From CAWJTV01 sp963845695 (GTDB lineage Bacteria > Planctomycetota > Planctomycetia > Isosphaerales > Isosphaeraceae): DNA of 64,000 nt. The position numbers were made by a program, and so were the translations under genes. A model generated the notes under the pieces. It saw only the letters and a list, made by a program, of their open reading frames with translations, made no database searches and had not been told where the DNA came from. The stretch is from positions 248,001 through 312,000 of the forward strand of contig CAWJTQ010000020.1 of assembly GCA_963845695.1 (NCBI GenBank), read 5' to 3'. Positions within the stretch are counted from its first letter, which is position 1. Each line of letters starts with the position of its first letter. Positions 9,827-19,141 of the stretch are shown here, in pieces.

Positions 9827-10331
9827 CTACTCCGAAACCGCTGGCCTGGCTGTTGAAGGCCCACTGCGCTCGACTACGCGTCCGCTGATCTTGAGGTCCA
9901 ACCGTTGTTGACCTTCGCGATCGGTAATCAGGCTAACGCGCTCGGCAATCTGGCCCGGCCGAGACTTCGGGCGGAGGCCTGATTCGAAGCCGGAAGACAC
10001 CATGGGGGGGAAGGACTACGGGGAGCTGGTCCATCATGAGGCACGTGCAGGATGACTTCGCACCGAGGATCTCAACTGCTTGATTTGACATATTGGTAAG
10101 CTTGAAGAAGACCGCAGGCTGCTCGCCCCCACCTACGATTCCGACCGACTGGGTATAAGCGTCCGCGATGAGACGGTCACCCCTCAGATACGCCATGGCG
10201 GCCGAAAATGATCCAAAGGAATACAAAGCCAGGAGCACGATGAATAACAGCCCTACATTGGTAAGGATGAGGGTCAAACCCATCCACGATAACGCTTTCT
10301 TCTTCGGCGCAGCCGTCTCCGTTCCGGTCAT
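9827..10331 (-). pseudogene. Membrane-anchored DUF1573 protein (copy B, first type), frameshifted
   Basis: The frame from 10331 (binding site GAGG 6 bases upstream) encodes an anchor helix at residues 16-40, 'AYLRGDRLIADAYTQS' and a DUF1573 sandwich with 'AKSSCTCLMMDQLP', then stops early at 9933. Moving one base near 9955 opens 'IAERVSLITDREGQQRLDLK', then 'ISGRVVERSG', to a stop at 9827. This supplies the missing last strands and places the stop just before the next gene. I therefore read a single-base frameshift in a gene equivalent to 963-1481. It could be a sequence error or a real truncation of the last two strands. Confidence 0.6.
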
Positions 10332-10381
10332 GGCGCACCTCGCTCAAGATAAGTGGATCGTGGTGCGGCCGGATTTGTAGG

Positions 10382-10861
10382 TTAGCCCTGCACCTCCACG
10401 TTAGCATGTGTCCTAAAAACAGTTCCCCCGCCCGCGGCACGACCAATCACGTCGATCGATAGTCCCCCACGAAAATCGGGCTCGGATGATGCGTCAAAGG
10501 CGACGGCCAACACCCTCGCCTCGCCGGGACCGATTCGAATCGAGCCAGGTGTAGTTGTGAGGCAAGGGCAGCTCGTCTCGATGCGCTCGACGGTCGCTGG
10601 CTCGGAGCCGTGATTACGAACCGCGAGAGACGCCGTGGCCATTTGACCACTACCCACCACGCCGAATTGCAGCGGATCAGGGCTGATCTCGAGCGGAAAA
10701 CGATGATCCGTCGTGCTTGCTAACTTCGAAGGGGGGGGGGTATGATTCGGCGTTGATGAGCCGAGGATCGAGAGGGCCGACACAGCGAGTATGAGGGCTG
10801 TCGGGAAAGTGGCGCAGAGGAGCAAGCGATTAGAGGGAGACGTATCGCTTGATGCGTTCAT
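10382..10861 (-). CDS. Membrane-anchored DUF1573 protein (copy B, second type)
   Basis: 159 residues, paralog of 1519-2016. The anchor and linker through 'PNHTPPPSKLASTTD' and 'FPLEISPDP' are nearly identical to copy A. The exported sandwich ('VVGSGQMATASLAVRNHG', 'ETSCPCLTTTPG') is much less similar. The start at 10861 (MNASSD) matches the paralog; an open frame to 10897 exists. It lies 50 bases upstream of the next DUF1573 gene and is divergent from the glycosyltransferase across about 136 bases. Confidence 0.75.
   Translation of the reverse strand: MNASSDTSPSNRLLLCATFPTALILAVSALSILGSSTPNHTPPPSKLASTTDHRFPLEISPDPLQFGVVGSGQMATASLAVRNHGSEPATVERIETSCPCLTTTPGSIRIGPGEARVLAVAFDASSEPDFRGGLSIDVIGRAAGGGTVFRTHANVEVQG
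10731..10740. repeat. Ten-G homopolymer inside DUF1573 gene, copy B
   Basis: Same position and length as the run at 1886-1895, in the Pro codons after the anchor helix. It is a potential slippage site. Confidence 0.8.
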
Positions 10862-10997
10862 CTCGGGAACCCTCGATGGAATCGGAGGGAACCTCAATCA
10901 CCCCAGATCCTATAGGCGTCGGAGCGGGCAGTCAAGGCCCCGCTTTTTTTCCAAAAAATGAGCCGGCGGGCGAATCTCAAGAAACCGAGGACCCACC

Positions 10998-13875
10998 ATG
11001 CCCTGGGACCCGCTCAGCGCCTGGCCCAATGAACGCCGCTGGATCTGGCTGACCGTCGCCGCCTGGCTTCTCCTGTTGCGCGGGCCGGCGTTCGTCGAGA
11101 ACCTCCAGGCGAAGTTGCCGCAAGAGCTGGTACCGGACCTCTTTCAGGAGTATTCCTCGGCTCGCAACGCGTTCGAAGGCTTGCCGATCTATGCCGATCA
11201 ACATGAGAGCGTGCGGCGCTACCTGGGTGTTCAGCTCAACGATCGACGCTCGCATGTGGTCGTGAACGCCCACCCTCCGACCTCGATCCTGCTCGCCTTC
11301 CCTCTGGCCAAGCTCGACTTCGGCCCTGCCTTCCTGACCTGGAACCTGGTTTCCCTCGCGGCACTTGCGGCCAGCCTCCGGGTCGTGCAACGACAACTCA
11401 AGATCCCCTTCTCCGTTTGGTCGTTTGCCCCGCTCCTGCCCCTCCTCCTGCTCTGCTTTCCTCTCTGGGAGCAATGCCGGCTGGGACAGCTCACGCTCGT
11501 CCTCCTGCTGCTGATCACCGGCGCGTGGGCGGCGGAGCGGTCGGGATGGCCGCGGCTGGCTGGGGTGCTTCTAGGCGTAGCGACTTGCGTCAAGCTGTTT
11601 CCCGGCTTCCTCTTCGTCTATTACGCGCCTGCGCGGCCGTGGGAAAGTGGTTGCCGCCGGTCTTGTGATCATCGTGGGCCTGACAGTGCTGACCGCTCTC
11701 GTCCTGGGCATCGATGCGTATCGAAGCTACTTTTTCACCGTCCTGCCTGAGATCCAGTGGTTCCGGGTCGGCTGGAACAATGACTCGCTCTGGGGATTCT
11801 GGAGCCGGTTGTTCGATCCGGCGCCCGAGCATGAGCGGAACCGATCGCTCACCGAGCCGCTGATTTACAGCCCGATGTTGGCCAAGGCCTTGTCGGTGGG
11901 ATCTTCGGCCGTGATTGTCGGGATCTTGGCCTGGGCGGTGCGCCGCGATGTGAAGAACCGTCCGAAGAATGAGGTACATGGAGACCTTCGGTCCGGCGAT
12001 CGGGCGGGGTCGGAAGACCCGCGCCCAACCGAGTTCGGCGGTCGGGCGGGGTCGGGAGACCCGCGCCCAACAGAACCGGAGGCGGTGTCCGGAGACCCTC
12101 GCCCATCAGAAGAGCCCCCTCACCCGGCCTTCGGCCGACCTCTTCCCGAGGGGCGAGGTGACGATGACAGAGGTTCCCACGGCCAGCGGAGCGATCTGAC
12201 CATCAGCCGACCTCTTCCCGAGGGGCGCGGTGAAGATCCGAGTGCCTCCCAGGGCCGGCGGAGCGATCTGACTTTCGCCCTGGCGGTCATGGCGATGCTG
12301 CTGGTCTCGCCGATCTGCTGGGAACATTACCTCTTGCTCTTGCTGGCCCCGCTGGCGATCGTCTGGGTGGAACTGCCGGCCACTCGGTTTGCACGGGTCG
12401 CGTTTTCGATGGTCGTGGTCGCGTTCTGGCTGGGGTATCCGGTGACCTGGACGGCCTTCGGCCTCAATGGGCGGACGGCCACGCCGGTCGACTCCCTGGG
12501 AATCCTCTCGTACCAGTTCTATGCGCTGCTGGGGTTCTTCGCGCTCACGCTGAAGATCCTGCGGCGCGGAGGCGCCCCGAGCCTCCCACCTTCGACCGCG
12601 ACGAGGCAAACCCTGGTGCTGGGAGCTGTCGTGATGGTGGCTCTTTGGGCTCACGCGCTTCACGCGATCGGGCAACGCTATGGCCTGTTCTATTTCATCG
12701 GCGGTGACTTCGGCATCTATCGCTCGATTGCCGCGGCGACCCTGGCCGAAGGCTCCCGGGCGATGAACGACCTCGACCTCGTCGCTCCGTTCGCACGCGA
12801 GCTCACACGTTACTATGGGCCGGATGCCCACAACCTGAACCTGGGACCGGGGCCCTATCCCGCAGTGTACATCCTGCCGTTCCTCGCGTTGACAGCATGC
12901 TCGCCCATCGTTGGGTATGCGATCTGGACCGTGGCGAGTCTGGCGCTGGCTTACGCCGTGGTGCGGGGGATGGCGGCGCGGTCCCGAGAACGCGGCTGGG
13001 GGTTGGTTCTCTCTTGCGTCCTGTTCTTCCCCATCGTGATGGCCCTGGTTTACGGCCAGTTGACGGCGCTGTTCTTCTACGGGTTCTATCGCGCCTATCG
13101 CTCCCTCGAAGGGGGGCGTGACTTCCGGGCGGGGCTCTGGAGCGGGGCGCTCTACCTCAAGCCGCAGTATCTGGTCTTCCTCGTGCTCGTTTTCCTCCTC
13201 GCACGGCGCGTGGCGCGCCTGGGCGGGCTGATGCTGGCCGGCCTCTTGGTCCTACTCGGTTCGCTGGCGATCGTCGGGCCGGAGGGGCTGCGGGCGCAGT
13301 ACGAGACGCTGCGCGCCATGTCGGCCTTCCGCGAAGTCGATCCCATCATCGCCCCACGATGGATGATCAACTGGCGGGGCCTGCTCGCGAGCGTCCTCCC
13401 CGAGGACGTGACCGATCCGACGGGGAAGCTGATCACGGCCGTCTTGTCCATCGCCACGGTGGGATTGCTCCCCCTGGTCTGGCGGGGCTCGTGGGACCCG
13501 CGGAGCGAGCGGTTCGCCGTCCAGATGCTGGCGACGGTCATCATCATGATGCTCGCCAGCTACCACAACCATATCCACAGCGCCGCGCTCCTGCTGATTC
13601 CGGGCCTGGCCGTGGCCGCTCAGCGGAAGAGGCCGCGCTCGCTCATGGCGATCCTCTTGATGGGGCTGTATGCTCCACTGACCCTTTATTTCGCGAGGGC
13701 CTCGATGATGTCCGTGACCTGGCTGCTCATCGCCTTGATGCTGGCGGCACTGGGCATCATCGTGAAAGGCGAGCTCGCGGCACTTCTTGGCGGAGAAGAG
13801 CCGCAGCCCTCAGACGGCACTCCGGACTTCCGAGAATCCGGGCCGGCGTCACCCGAACGTCTGGCCACGACCTGA
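10998..13875 (+). pseudogene. Double GT87-type membrane glycosyltransferase, one frameshift (copy B)
   Basis: The better preserved copy of 2162-5157. Open frames 10998-11750 and 11647-13875 overlap. Comparison with copy A shows one added C near 11629 ('tacgcgcctgcg' against 'tacgcgctgcg') that breaks an otherwise continuous ~960-residue protein. Module 1 has a GT87-like luminal loop with 'VVNAHPPTSILLAFP'; module 2 has 'GGDFGIYRSI', 'NLNLGPGPYPAVYI' and 'SYHNHIHSAALLLIP'. Each module has roughly ten hydrophobic helices. The in-frame repeat block lies between helices of module 1. The last ~500 bases before the final tail are nearly identical to copy A, while the 5' half differs at many third positions. 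Likely role: transfer of a lipid-linked sugar in envelope glycan synthesis; partner and sugar unknown. Confidence 0.7.
11998..12250. repeat. Palindromic repeat block inside glycosyltransferase gene (copy B)
   Basis: Two 42-base units with 'gggtcgggagacccgcgccc', then two to three units with 'cctcttcccgaggggcgagg', corresponding to 3158-3550. Here the block is in frame with both flanking parts and encodes a hydrophilic loop. Confidence 0.8.
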
Positions 13876-14264
13876 ATGCCTGAATCCATTGACACCGGTA
13901 AGGCGACTGACGCGAATTCGCTAAGGATACAGAATTCATTAACCTACTTTCCGCACATCACGACCGCATTTTCTCCGATTTTCCCATCGCTTGTTCATTT
14001 ACAATAAATGAGCCGACGTTCCCTCTCTGAGGTACGCACCAACACTATCCCAGACCCGGCACTGCCGGGCCACCTCCTGACGCCCCATTCTTCGCTTTGT
14101 CCTACCACAAGGCAATGTCCTACTCCCCACCGCCCCCGCGCGCTCGACGACTTACGTCAACCGCCTCGACGTAACTCAGGTGCCGCTCAACTTACGTCTA
14201 CAGGATCGACATAACTATTTTTTCCGAATATTCCCCCCTTGACCTTTCCCCCTCCGTCGCGATC
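13876..14264. other. Gap between glycosyltransferase and IS remnant
   Basis: No supported gene. It is AT-richer than its surroundings at 13900-14010 and near 14215. The left end of the IS1634-like element should lie in its right part, but I cannot place a terminal repeat because the right end of that element is lost. Confidence 0.5.
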
Positions 14265-15605
14265 ATGGCCGCGGGGCCGGCAGACCGTCTGGACGCCCCC
14301 ACACCCGAGGCCAGATCCATCCGGGGGAACCTCATCGTGGATCAGAAACCCGCTCGCTCCCGCCAGCCGTCTCCTCCAGCACTACGGCCCGGCCGGCTCG
14401 CTCGCGCCCCGGGCCGCAGCCGCTCCCTCAACTCGTTTGCCATCGGGGTCTTGCCCATCCTCGACCGCTTCTTCGACCGCCTCCGGCTCGAATCGTTCCT
14501 CCGCGACCACCTCGGGCCCGAGGATCGCCGCTGCCGCATCGCCACGCCCACCGGGCTGTTACTCCTGCTCAAGAACCTCCTCGTCTCCCGCGAGCCCCTC
14601 TACGGCATCGCCGAGTGGGCGGCCCGGCACGTCCCCGAGCTCCTGGGCCTGGGACCCGACCATTTGCCCGCGCTCAACGACGATCGCGTCGGTCGCTGCC
14701 TCGACCGCCTCTTCGACGCCGACATCCCCACCCTGACCCTGGCCATCGTCGTCCACGCCGTCGCTGAGTTCGACGTCGAGCTCGATGAGCTGCACAACGA
14801 CTCCACCACGATCACCTTCCACGGCGATTATGAGACCGCCGATCAGGAGCGCACCCTGCGGGGCCGGTTGCGGCTGGCCATCACCCACCGCCACAACAAG
14901 GACCATCGCCCCGACCTCAAGCAACTCCTCTACATCCTCACCGTGGCCCGCGACGGCGCCGTGCCGGTGCAGTTCCGCGTCCAGAGCGGCAACACCACCT
15001 ACGATCGCTCGCACCGCGCCACCTGGGATCTGCTGTGCAGGCTGACCGGCCGGTGCGACTTCCTCTACGTGGCCGACTGCAAGCTGGCCACCACCGAGAA
15101 CCTGGCCTACATCCACCGGCACGACGGCCGATTCCTGAGCGTCTTGCCCCGCACCCGCGCCGAGGATGCCGCCTTCCGCGCCGCAGTCCTGGCCGGCCGG
15201 GTCCAGTGGCGACGAATCCACGACAAGTACGACGACGACGGGGAATTGGTGGATCGGATCTCGACCCACGAGCCGGAGCAGACCAGCGCCGAGGGCTATC
15301 GCCTGATCTGGTATCACAGCACGCGCAAGGCCGAACTGGACGCCTTGGCCCGGCAGCAGCGGATCGAGCGGGCGTTGTTGCTCCTGGCCGAGCTGCGCGT
15401 GAAGCTGGCCTCGCCGCGGACGCGGCATCGCCAGCGGGCCCAGGTGGCCGCAGCCGTCGAGGCGATCCTGGCCGAGACCGGGACCGAAGGGGAGATCGAG
15501 GTGGTGATCGAGGAGCGGATCGAAGAGACGTATCGCCAGCAACGGCGCGGTCGGCCCAATGCCCAGACTCTCTCTGTCAAGAGCGAGCGCAAGCGGTACG
15601 AGCTA
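14265..15605 (+). pseudogene. IS1634-family transposase, 3' end lost
   Basis: About 447 codons match the IS1634/DUF4277 transposase build. An N-terminal DUF4277 region ('GVLPILDRFFDRLRLESFL', 'LNDDRVGRCLDRLFDAD') is followed by an RNase H-fold DDE core with first Asp in 'HNDSTTITF' and second Asp in 'FLYVADCKL'. Family members usually exceed 500 residues; the C-terminal part with the catalytic Glu is missing. The frame runs into the IS630 element at 15606, and beyond that element there is no IS1634 sequence, only a piece of another gene. The truncation therefore happened before or with the IS630 insertion. Inactive. Confidence 0.8.
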
Positions 15606-16939
15606 AGTGGTCCATTTCACAATTAACGGTAGGGTTGCGGGTCTTGGAGCCGGGTTACTCCCGGCCCGCCAGAGGGCCCGGAGTCGATTGCCTGGCGGCG
15701 GCTTCTCTCCGAGCCAACCGCTGCAGAAGCCGGAACAGATCGCACTTGGTGAACCTCCAGTTGAACGGCTTGGGCTGTCGGTTCGTCAGTTCTTCGTAGA
15801 GCTTGATCCGCAAGCTCAGCTCTTGTAGATCGGTCGAGTCATTCGGCCTGAGGACCTTCCTCTGCAGGAGCGAGAAGTAGACCTCCACCTGGTTGAGCCA
15901 ACTCGCATGGACCGGCAGATGCACCAAGATGGCTTGGGGATACGCGCGACGGATCCGCTCGACCGCGGCTTCGCCCCGGTGCGACGAACCGTTGTCCACA
16001 ACCCAGAACACCCGATCCGACGAACCATATTCCCGCCGCTCCATGACGTATCGGACCAGGCGCCGAACGGCTCGATGCCCGTCTTGGCCTCGCACAAACC
16101 CATGACCAGCCCTTGCTGAACGTCCCAGGCGGCCAGGTATTGCAACGCCCCGCCGCGCCGGTATTCCGCTTCGACGCGCCGCCGCCGACCCGAGGCCGGC
16201 CCCAGCGACCGGTGCCGGCGGATGCGGGCCTGGATGCTGGTCTTCTCGTCGGAGCTGATGATCCGGTCGAAGGGATCGACCCGTTCCCCTTGCCAGTAGC
16301 CCTCGTACAGATCCAGGACGACCGCAGCGCGCTCGAAGAAATCGGCGGCGCGCGGAAAGATCCAATGCTCGTATTGCCAGGGCTTGATCGCGTCCTCGTC
16401 GAGGATCCGCCAGACCGTACTGCGGCCGATGGGCTTGTTCAATTCGTCCTGAGCGCGCCGGGCCAGGTCGGTCGTGGATTGGCGGCTCAAGGGATTCCCG
16501 GTGCGCGCGACCACGTCACAGGCGATCGAGGTGACGATGGCTCGGTCCAGGGGGGGAAAAGACCGGCTTGCGGCCCCGGCCGGGATCGTCTTCGAGAGTC
16601 AACCGCCCTGCGGCCCAGCGTTGCCGCCAACGGCGGATGGAGTTGGGGTGAAGATCCAGGCGCGCCGCCGCGGCCACGTTGGAGAGAGCGGGGCAATCGT
16701 GAAGGAGCCAGACCAAGCGAGCCCGCTGCCGGAGGTGCGACGCGGTGGTGCGAGCGACGAGGAGGCGCCGGGCCTCGGCGAGGAACTCCTCGGGGAAGTC
16801 CGGGCGATGGAGAGGCGGCGGGCCAGACATGAGACGACTCCCGGAGCGATCGGCCAACTGGCGTTCAGCGACGATCCGCTCAGCATACTGGTCATCTCCG
16901 AGAGTCGCTAACCCTACCGTTAATTGTGAAATGGACCAC
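15606..16939 (-). mobile_element. IS630-family insertion sequence
   Basis: Perfect 30-base terminal inverted repeats: 15607-15636 begins gtggtccatttcacaattaa, and 16910-16939 is its exact complement. TA dinucleotides flank both ends (15604-15605 and 16940-16941), as expected for the IS630 family, which duplicates TA. The only gene inside is a minus-strand transposase interrupted by frameshifts. Confidence 0.9.
15655..16830 (-). pseudogene. IS630-family transposase, frameshifted
   Basis: Three frames make one protein. 16830-16516 encodes the helix-turn-helix part ('LRQRARLVWLLHD', 'HPNSIRRWRQRW'). 16514 down to about 16070 encodes 'GRSTVWRILDEDAIKPW' and the catalytic 'RIISSDEKTSIQAR'. The third frame encodes 'VFWVVDNGSSHRG' and 'PVHASWLNQVEVYFSLL', carrying the second Asp and the Glu of the DDE triad. 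The first break is at a run of seven C (16550-16556 on the plus strand) and could be programmed slippage as in some IS families. The second, near 16062, lacks a slippery run and looks like a plain one-base loss. Confidence 0.8.
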
Positions 16940-17086
16940 TAAGACGCCGAGCCGCTACCGCACGCGAATCAACCGGAATCCCGGGACGAACTGGAACATG
17001 AGCAGGTACGGAAAAGCGATCCCGGTCTTGTGGCCGAAGGCCCCAAGCTCCGGCCCGAGCGAAAACAGGAACACATAGCCGCCGAG

Positions 17087-18783
17087 GGTGCAATCGCTCC
17101 GGTGCCACGGGATTCAGCCCTTTTCCTCTGGTTTTCGTCCCTGACCCGGCTTGAGTCGGCCGCCTCGGGCGTAAGATCGCTTGAATGTTGAGGGGCCTCT
17201 CCTGTGAAGTGACAGTGTCTCACAAGCTCTGTCCCCACAACAGGAAAGGCCGACTCGATGGACCATGCTACGTGCTCACGACTCCTCCTGGCAACGCACT
17301 TCGCCACCTCCTTGCTCCCGCTGACGGCCCGCCTGGTCCCGGTGATCACCGAACTCGGTCGCCTTATCGTCGCGTTCCGCCGGACCGATCCCACATCCCT
17401 GGCCTGCCATCGCTTCGAGACCCGCTTGCAGGAGTCGCTCCGCGAACTCGGCCGGATCATCGTCGAATGGACCTTCAATCACCTCGAGCCGCACGACCGC
17501 AAGGACCTGCCTGGCCAGATCGAGTCCGGCGGGACCTGGTCTCGCCGCCGCTCCAAGACTCCCAATCGCTCAGTGGCCACTCTCTTCGGCACGATCACCT
17601 TGTGGCGGATGCTCTACCAAGACGTCCACGGCGTCGAGCCGTCGATTTTCCCGCTGGAGATCCGCCTCGGGCTGGAAGCCGGCCGGGCCACGCCGGCCCT
17701 GGCCGAGCGGGCGGCCCGGGCGGCAGTGACTCTTCCCCAGGGCGCGGTCCTGGCGACGTTGCACGACGATCATGGGGTGCGGTGGTCGGCTGAGACCTTG
17801 CGGGCGGTGATCGCCGCCGTGGCCGCGGGGATGGAAGCTCACCCCCACGACGCCCAAGTGGCTCGCCTGCTCGCGTGGCTGGAGCAGGCGGATCGGTCCT
17901 CGGGCGATCGCAAGCCGGTGCTGGCCGTGGGCCGCGACGGGCTCATCTTACCGATCCGGGGCCAGGCGTGTTACCGCGAGGGGGCCACGGCGACGGTCTC
18001 GGTCTACGACCGCAAGGGGCGGCGGCTGGGGACCGTGTACCTGGGGCGGATGCCCGAGCCCGGCCAGGGAACCTTGTCACGGCAATTGACCGCCTTGATC
18101 GAGGCCGTGTTGCGGGGTTGGACCGGACCGCCGCCGCGGCTGGCCTACATCACGGATGGGGGGAACCACCAGACCCGATATTACCGCCGGGTGCTCCGGC
18201 GGATGAGCGATCCCCATCATCCCGGCCGACGACTGAAGTGGCACTGGGTGATCGATTATTATCACGCCTGCGAATACCTCACGAGGCTGTCCGAGGCATT
18301 GTTCTCCGGCGCAGGGGCGGGGTCGAGTTGGGCGCGGAAGATGCGCCGGTGGCTGAGGGAGAAGCCGCGGGGGATCTACCGGGTGTTGCACTCGGCGGCG
18401 GCGATCCGGCGGCGACGAATCATCGTGTCGGCGGCGAAGCGGGAGCAGTACCGCAGTGCCTACGCCTACCTGCGGAAGCGGATGCGCTGGCTGGATTACG
18501 TCCGCTACCGCCGGGACCATCTGCCGATCGGAAGCGGCGTGACGGAAGCGGCGTGCAAGACGGTATTCACCCAGCGGCTGAAGCAGTCGGGGATGACCTG
18601 GAAGGTGGAAGGCGGTCAATGGATCGTTGACCTGCGGGTGATCCACTTGAGCGGGGTCTGGAACGAGCTGTATCAATCCTACCTGGGATCGAAGCACACA
18701 CTCGAAATGCGGACTCAAGGGACTACAGCGAAAGGAAAGACCTCAAAGGCCGCATAATCGCTGGCACCGGCGCGATTGCACCC
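17087..18783 (+). mobile_element. ISKra4-family insertion sequence, apparently complete
   Basis: Ends are imperfect inverted repeats: ggtgcaatcgctccggtgcc at the left and, at 18762-18783, its complement with one mismatch. A 9-base direct repeat, gccgccgag, lies immediately outside at 17078-17086 and 18784-18792 and reads as a target duplication. The single transposase gene is intact. It interrupts the membrane-protein fragment at 16955-18846. Confidence 0.9.
17258..18757 (+). CDS. ISKra4-family transposase
   Basis: 499 residues, full length. Recognised by the conserved C-terminal block 'LPIGSGVTEAACKTVFTQRL' followed by 'KQSGMTWKVEGGQW', the 'YITDGGNHQTRYY' segment and 'WHWVIDYYHACEYL', which carry the DDE-type catalytic region. 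The N-terminal third is helical and probably binds DNA. The frame is uninterrupted, unlike the neighbouring IS1634 and IS630 genes, so this is the youngest of the nested elements and may be active. Confidence 0.9.
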   Translation: MDHATCSRLLLATHFATSLLPLTARLVPVITELGRLIVAFRRTDPTSLACHRFETRLQESLRELGRIIVEWTFNHLEPHDRKDLPGQIESGGTWSRRRSKTPNRSVATLFGTITLWRMLYQDVHGVEPSIFPLEIRLGLEAGRATPALAERAARAAVTLPQGAVLATLHDDHGVRWSAETLRAVIAAVAAGMEAHPHDAQVARLLAWLEQADRSSGDRKPVLAVGRDGLILPIRGQACYREGATATVSVYDRKGRRLGTVYLGRMPEPGQGTLSRQLTALIEAVLRGWTGPPPRLAYITDGGNHQTRYYRRVLRRMSDPHHPGRRLKWHWVIDYYHACEYLTRLSEALFSGAGAGSSWARKMRRWLREKPRGIYRVLHSAAAIRRRRIIVSAAKREQYRSAYAYLRKRMRWLDYVRYRRDHLPIGSGVTEAACKTVFTQRLKQSGMTWKVEGGQWIVDLRVIHLSGVWNELYQSYLGSKHTLEMRTQGTTAKGKTSKAA

Positions 18784-18846
18784 GCCGCCGAGCAGGAGAT
18801 AATAGCCGCGGGATCGGGCCTGATTCGCGACGACTTGCAGTGTATT

Positions 18847-19141
18847 CTAGAGCTGCAATGCCCCCGCGGTCGGCAATTGCTGCTGCTACTGTTAGAGGGG
18901 CACACTGCTGCAGCCTGCCCGTACGCTGGTGGGGTGGAGTCCGCGCGAGGCACAGCGGTACCTCAGACAGCTACGCACTGCACGGCAGGCCCAATAAGGT
19001 GCAATCACTCGGCACGGTTCTGTATGAACTAGAACACTAGATCAAGGAGCTGTGGATGAGACTAAGTTCCAGATCGGCACTGGGGCAAGGGAAGCCCCAG
19101 GAACACAGGCCCCATACTGGACGGCTGCGAGGCTGCCGCTG
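18847..19141. other. Gap right of ISKra4
   Basis: No supported gene on either strand; short frames only. It probably contains further decayed sequence of the interrupted membrane-protein gene and the downstream flank of the LEPR-motif gene. Confidence 0.4.

Larger units (their letters stand above)
16955..18846 (-). pseudogene. Fragment of a polytopic membrane protein, cut by ISKra4
   Basis: With the ISKra4 element and one 9-base target repeat removed, the minus strand from 18846 to 16955 reads 'QVVANQARSRGYYLLLGGY', then 'VFLFSLGPELGAFGHKTG' and 'IAFPYLLMFQFVPGFRLIRV'. This is a helix followed by the LGP...FG...PY...VPGF pattern seen in large bacterial membrane proteins related to glycosyltransferases (YfhO-like). 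Upstream there is a stop at 18847-18849. Downstream the frame ends at 16955, although the next bases still look like a degraded continuation until the IS630 element. Only about 65 residues remain. The frame was rebuilt by hand across the insertion, and the family call is tentative. Confidence 0.5.

Noticed and set aside
16550..16556. Programmed frameshift as the full explanation for the split IS630 transposase
   Set aside because: The C7 run could allow slippage, but a second break near 16062 has no slippery sequence, so the gene is broken regardless.
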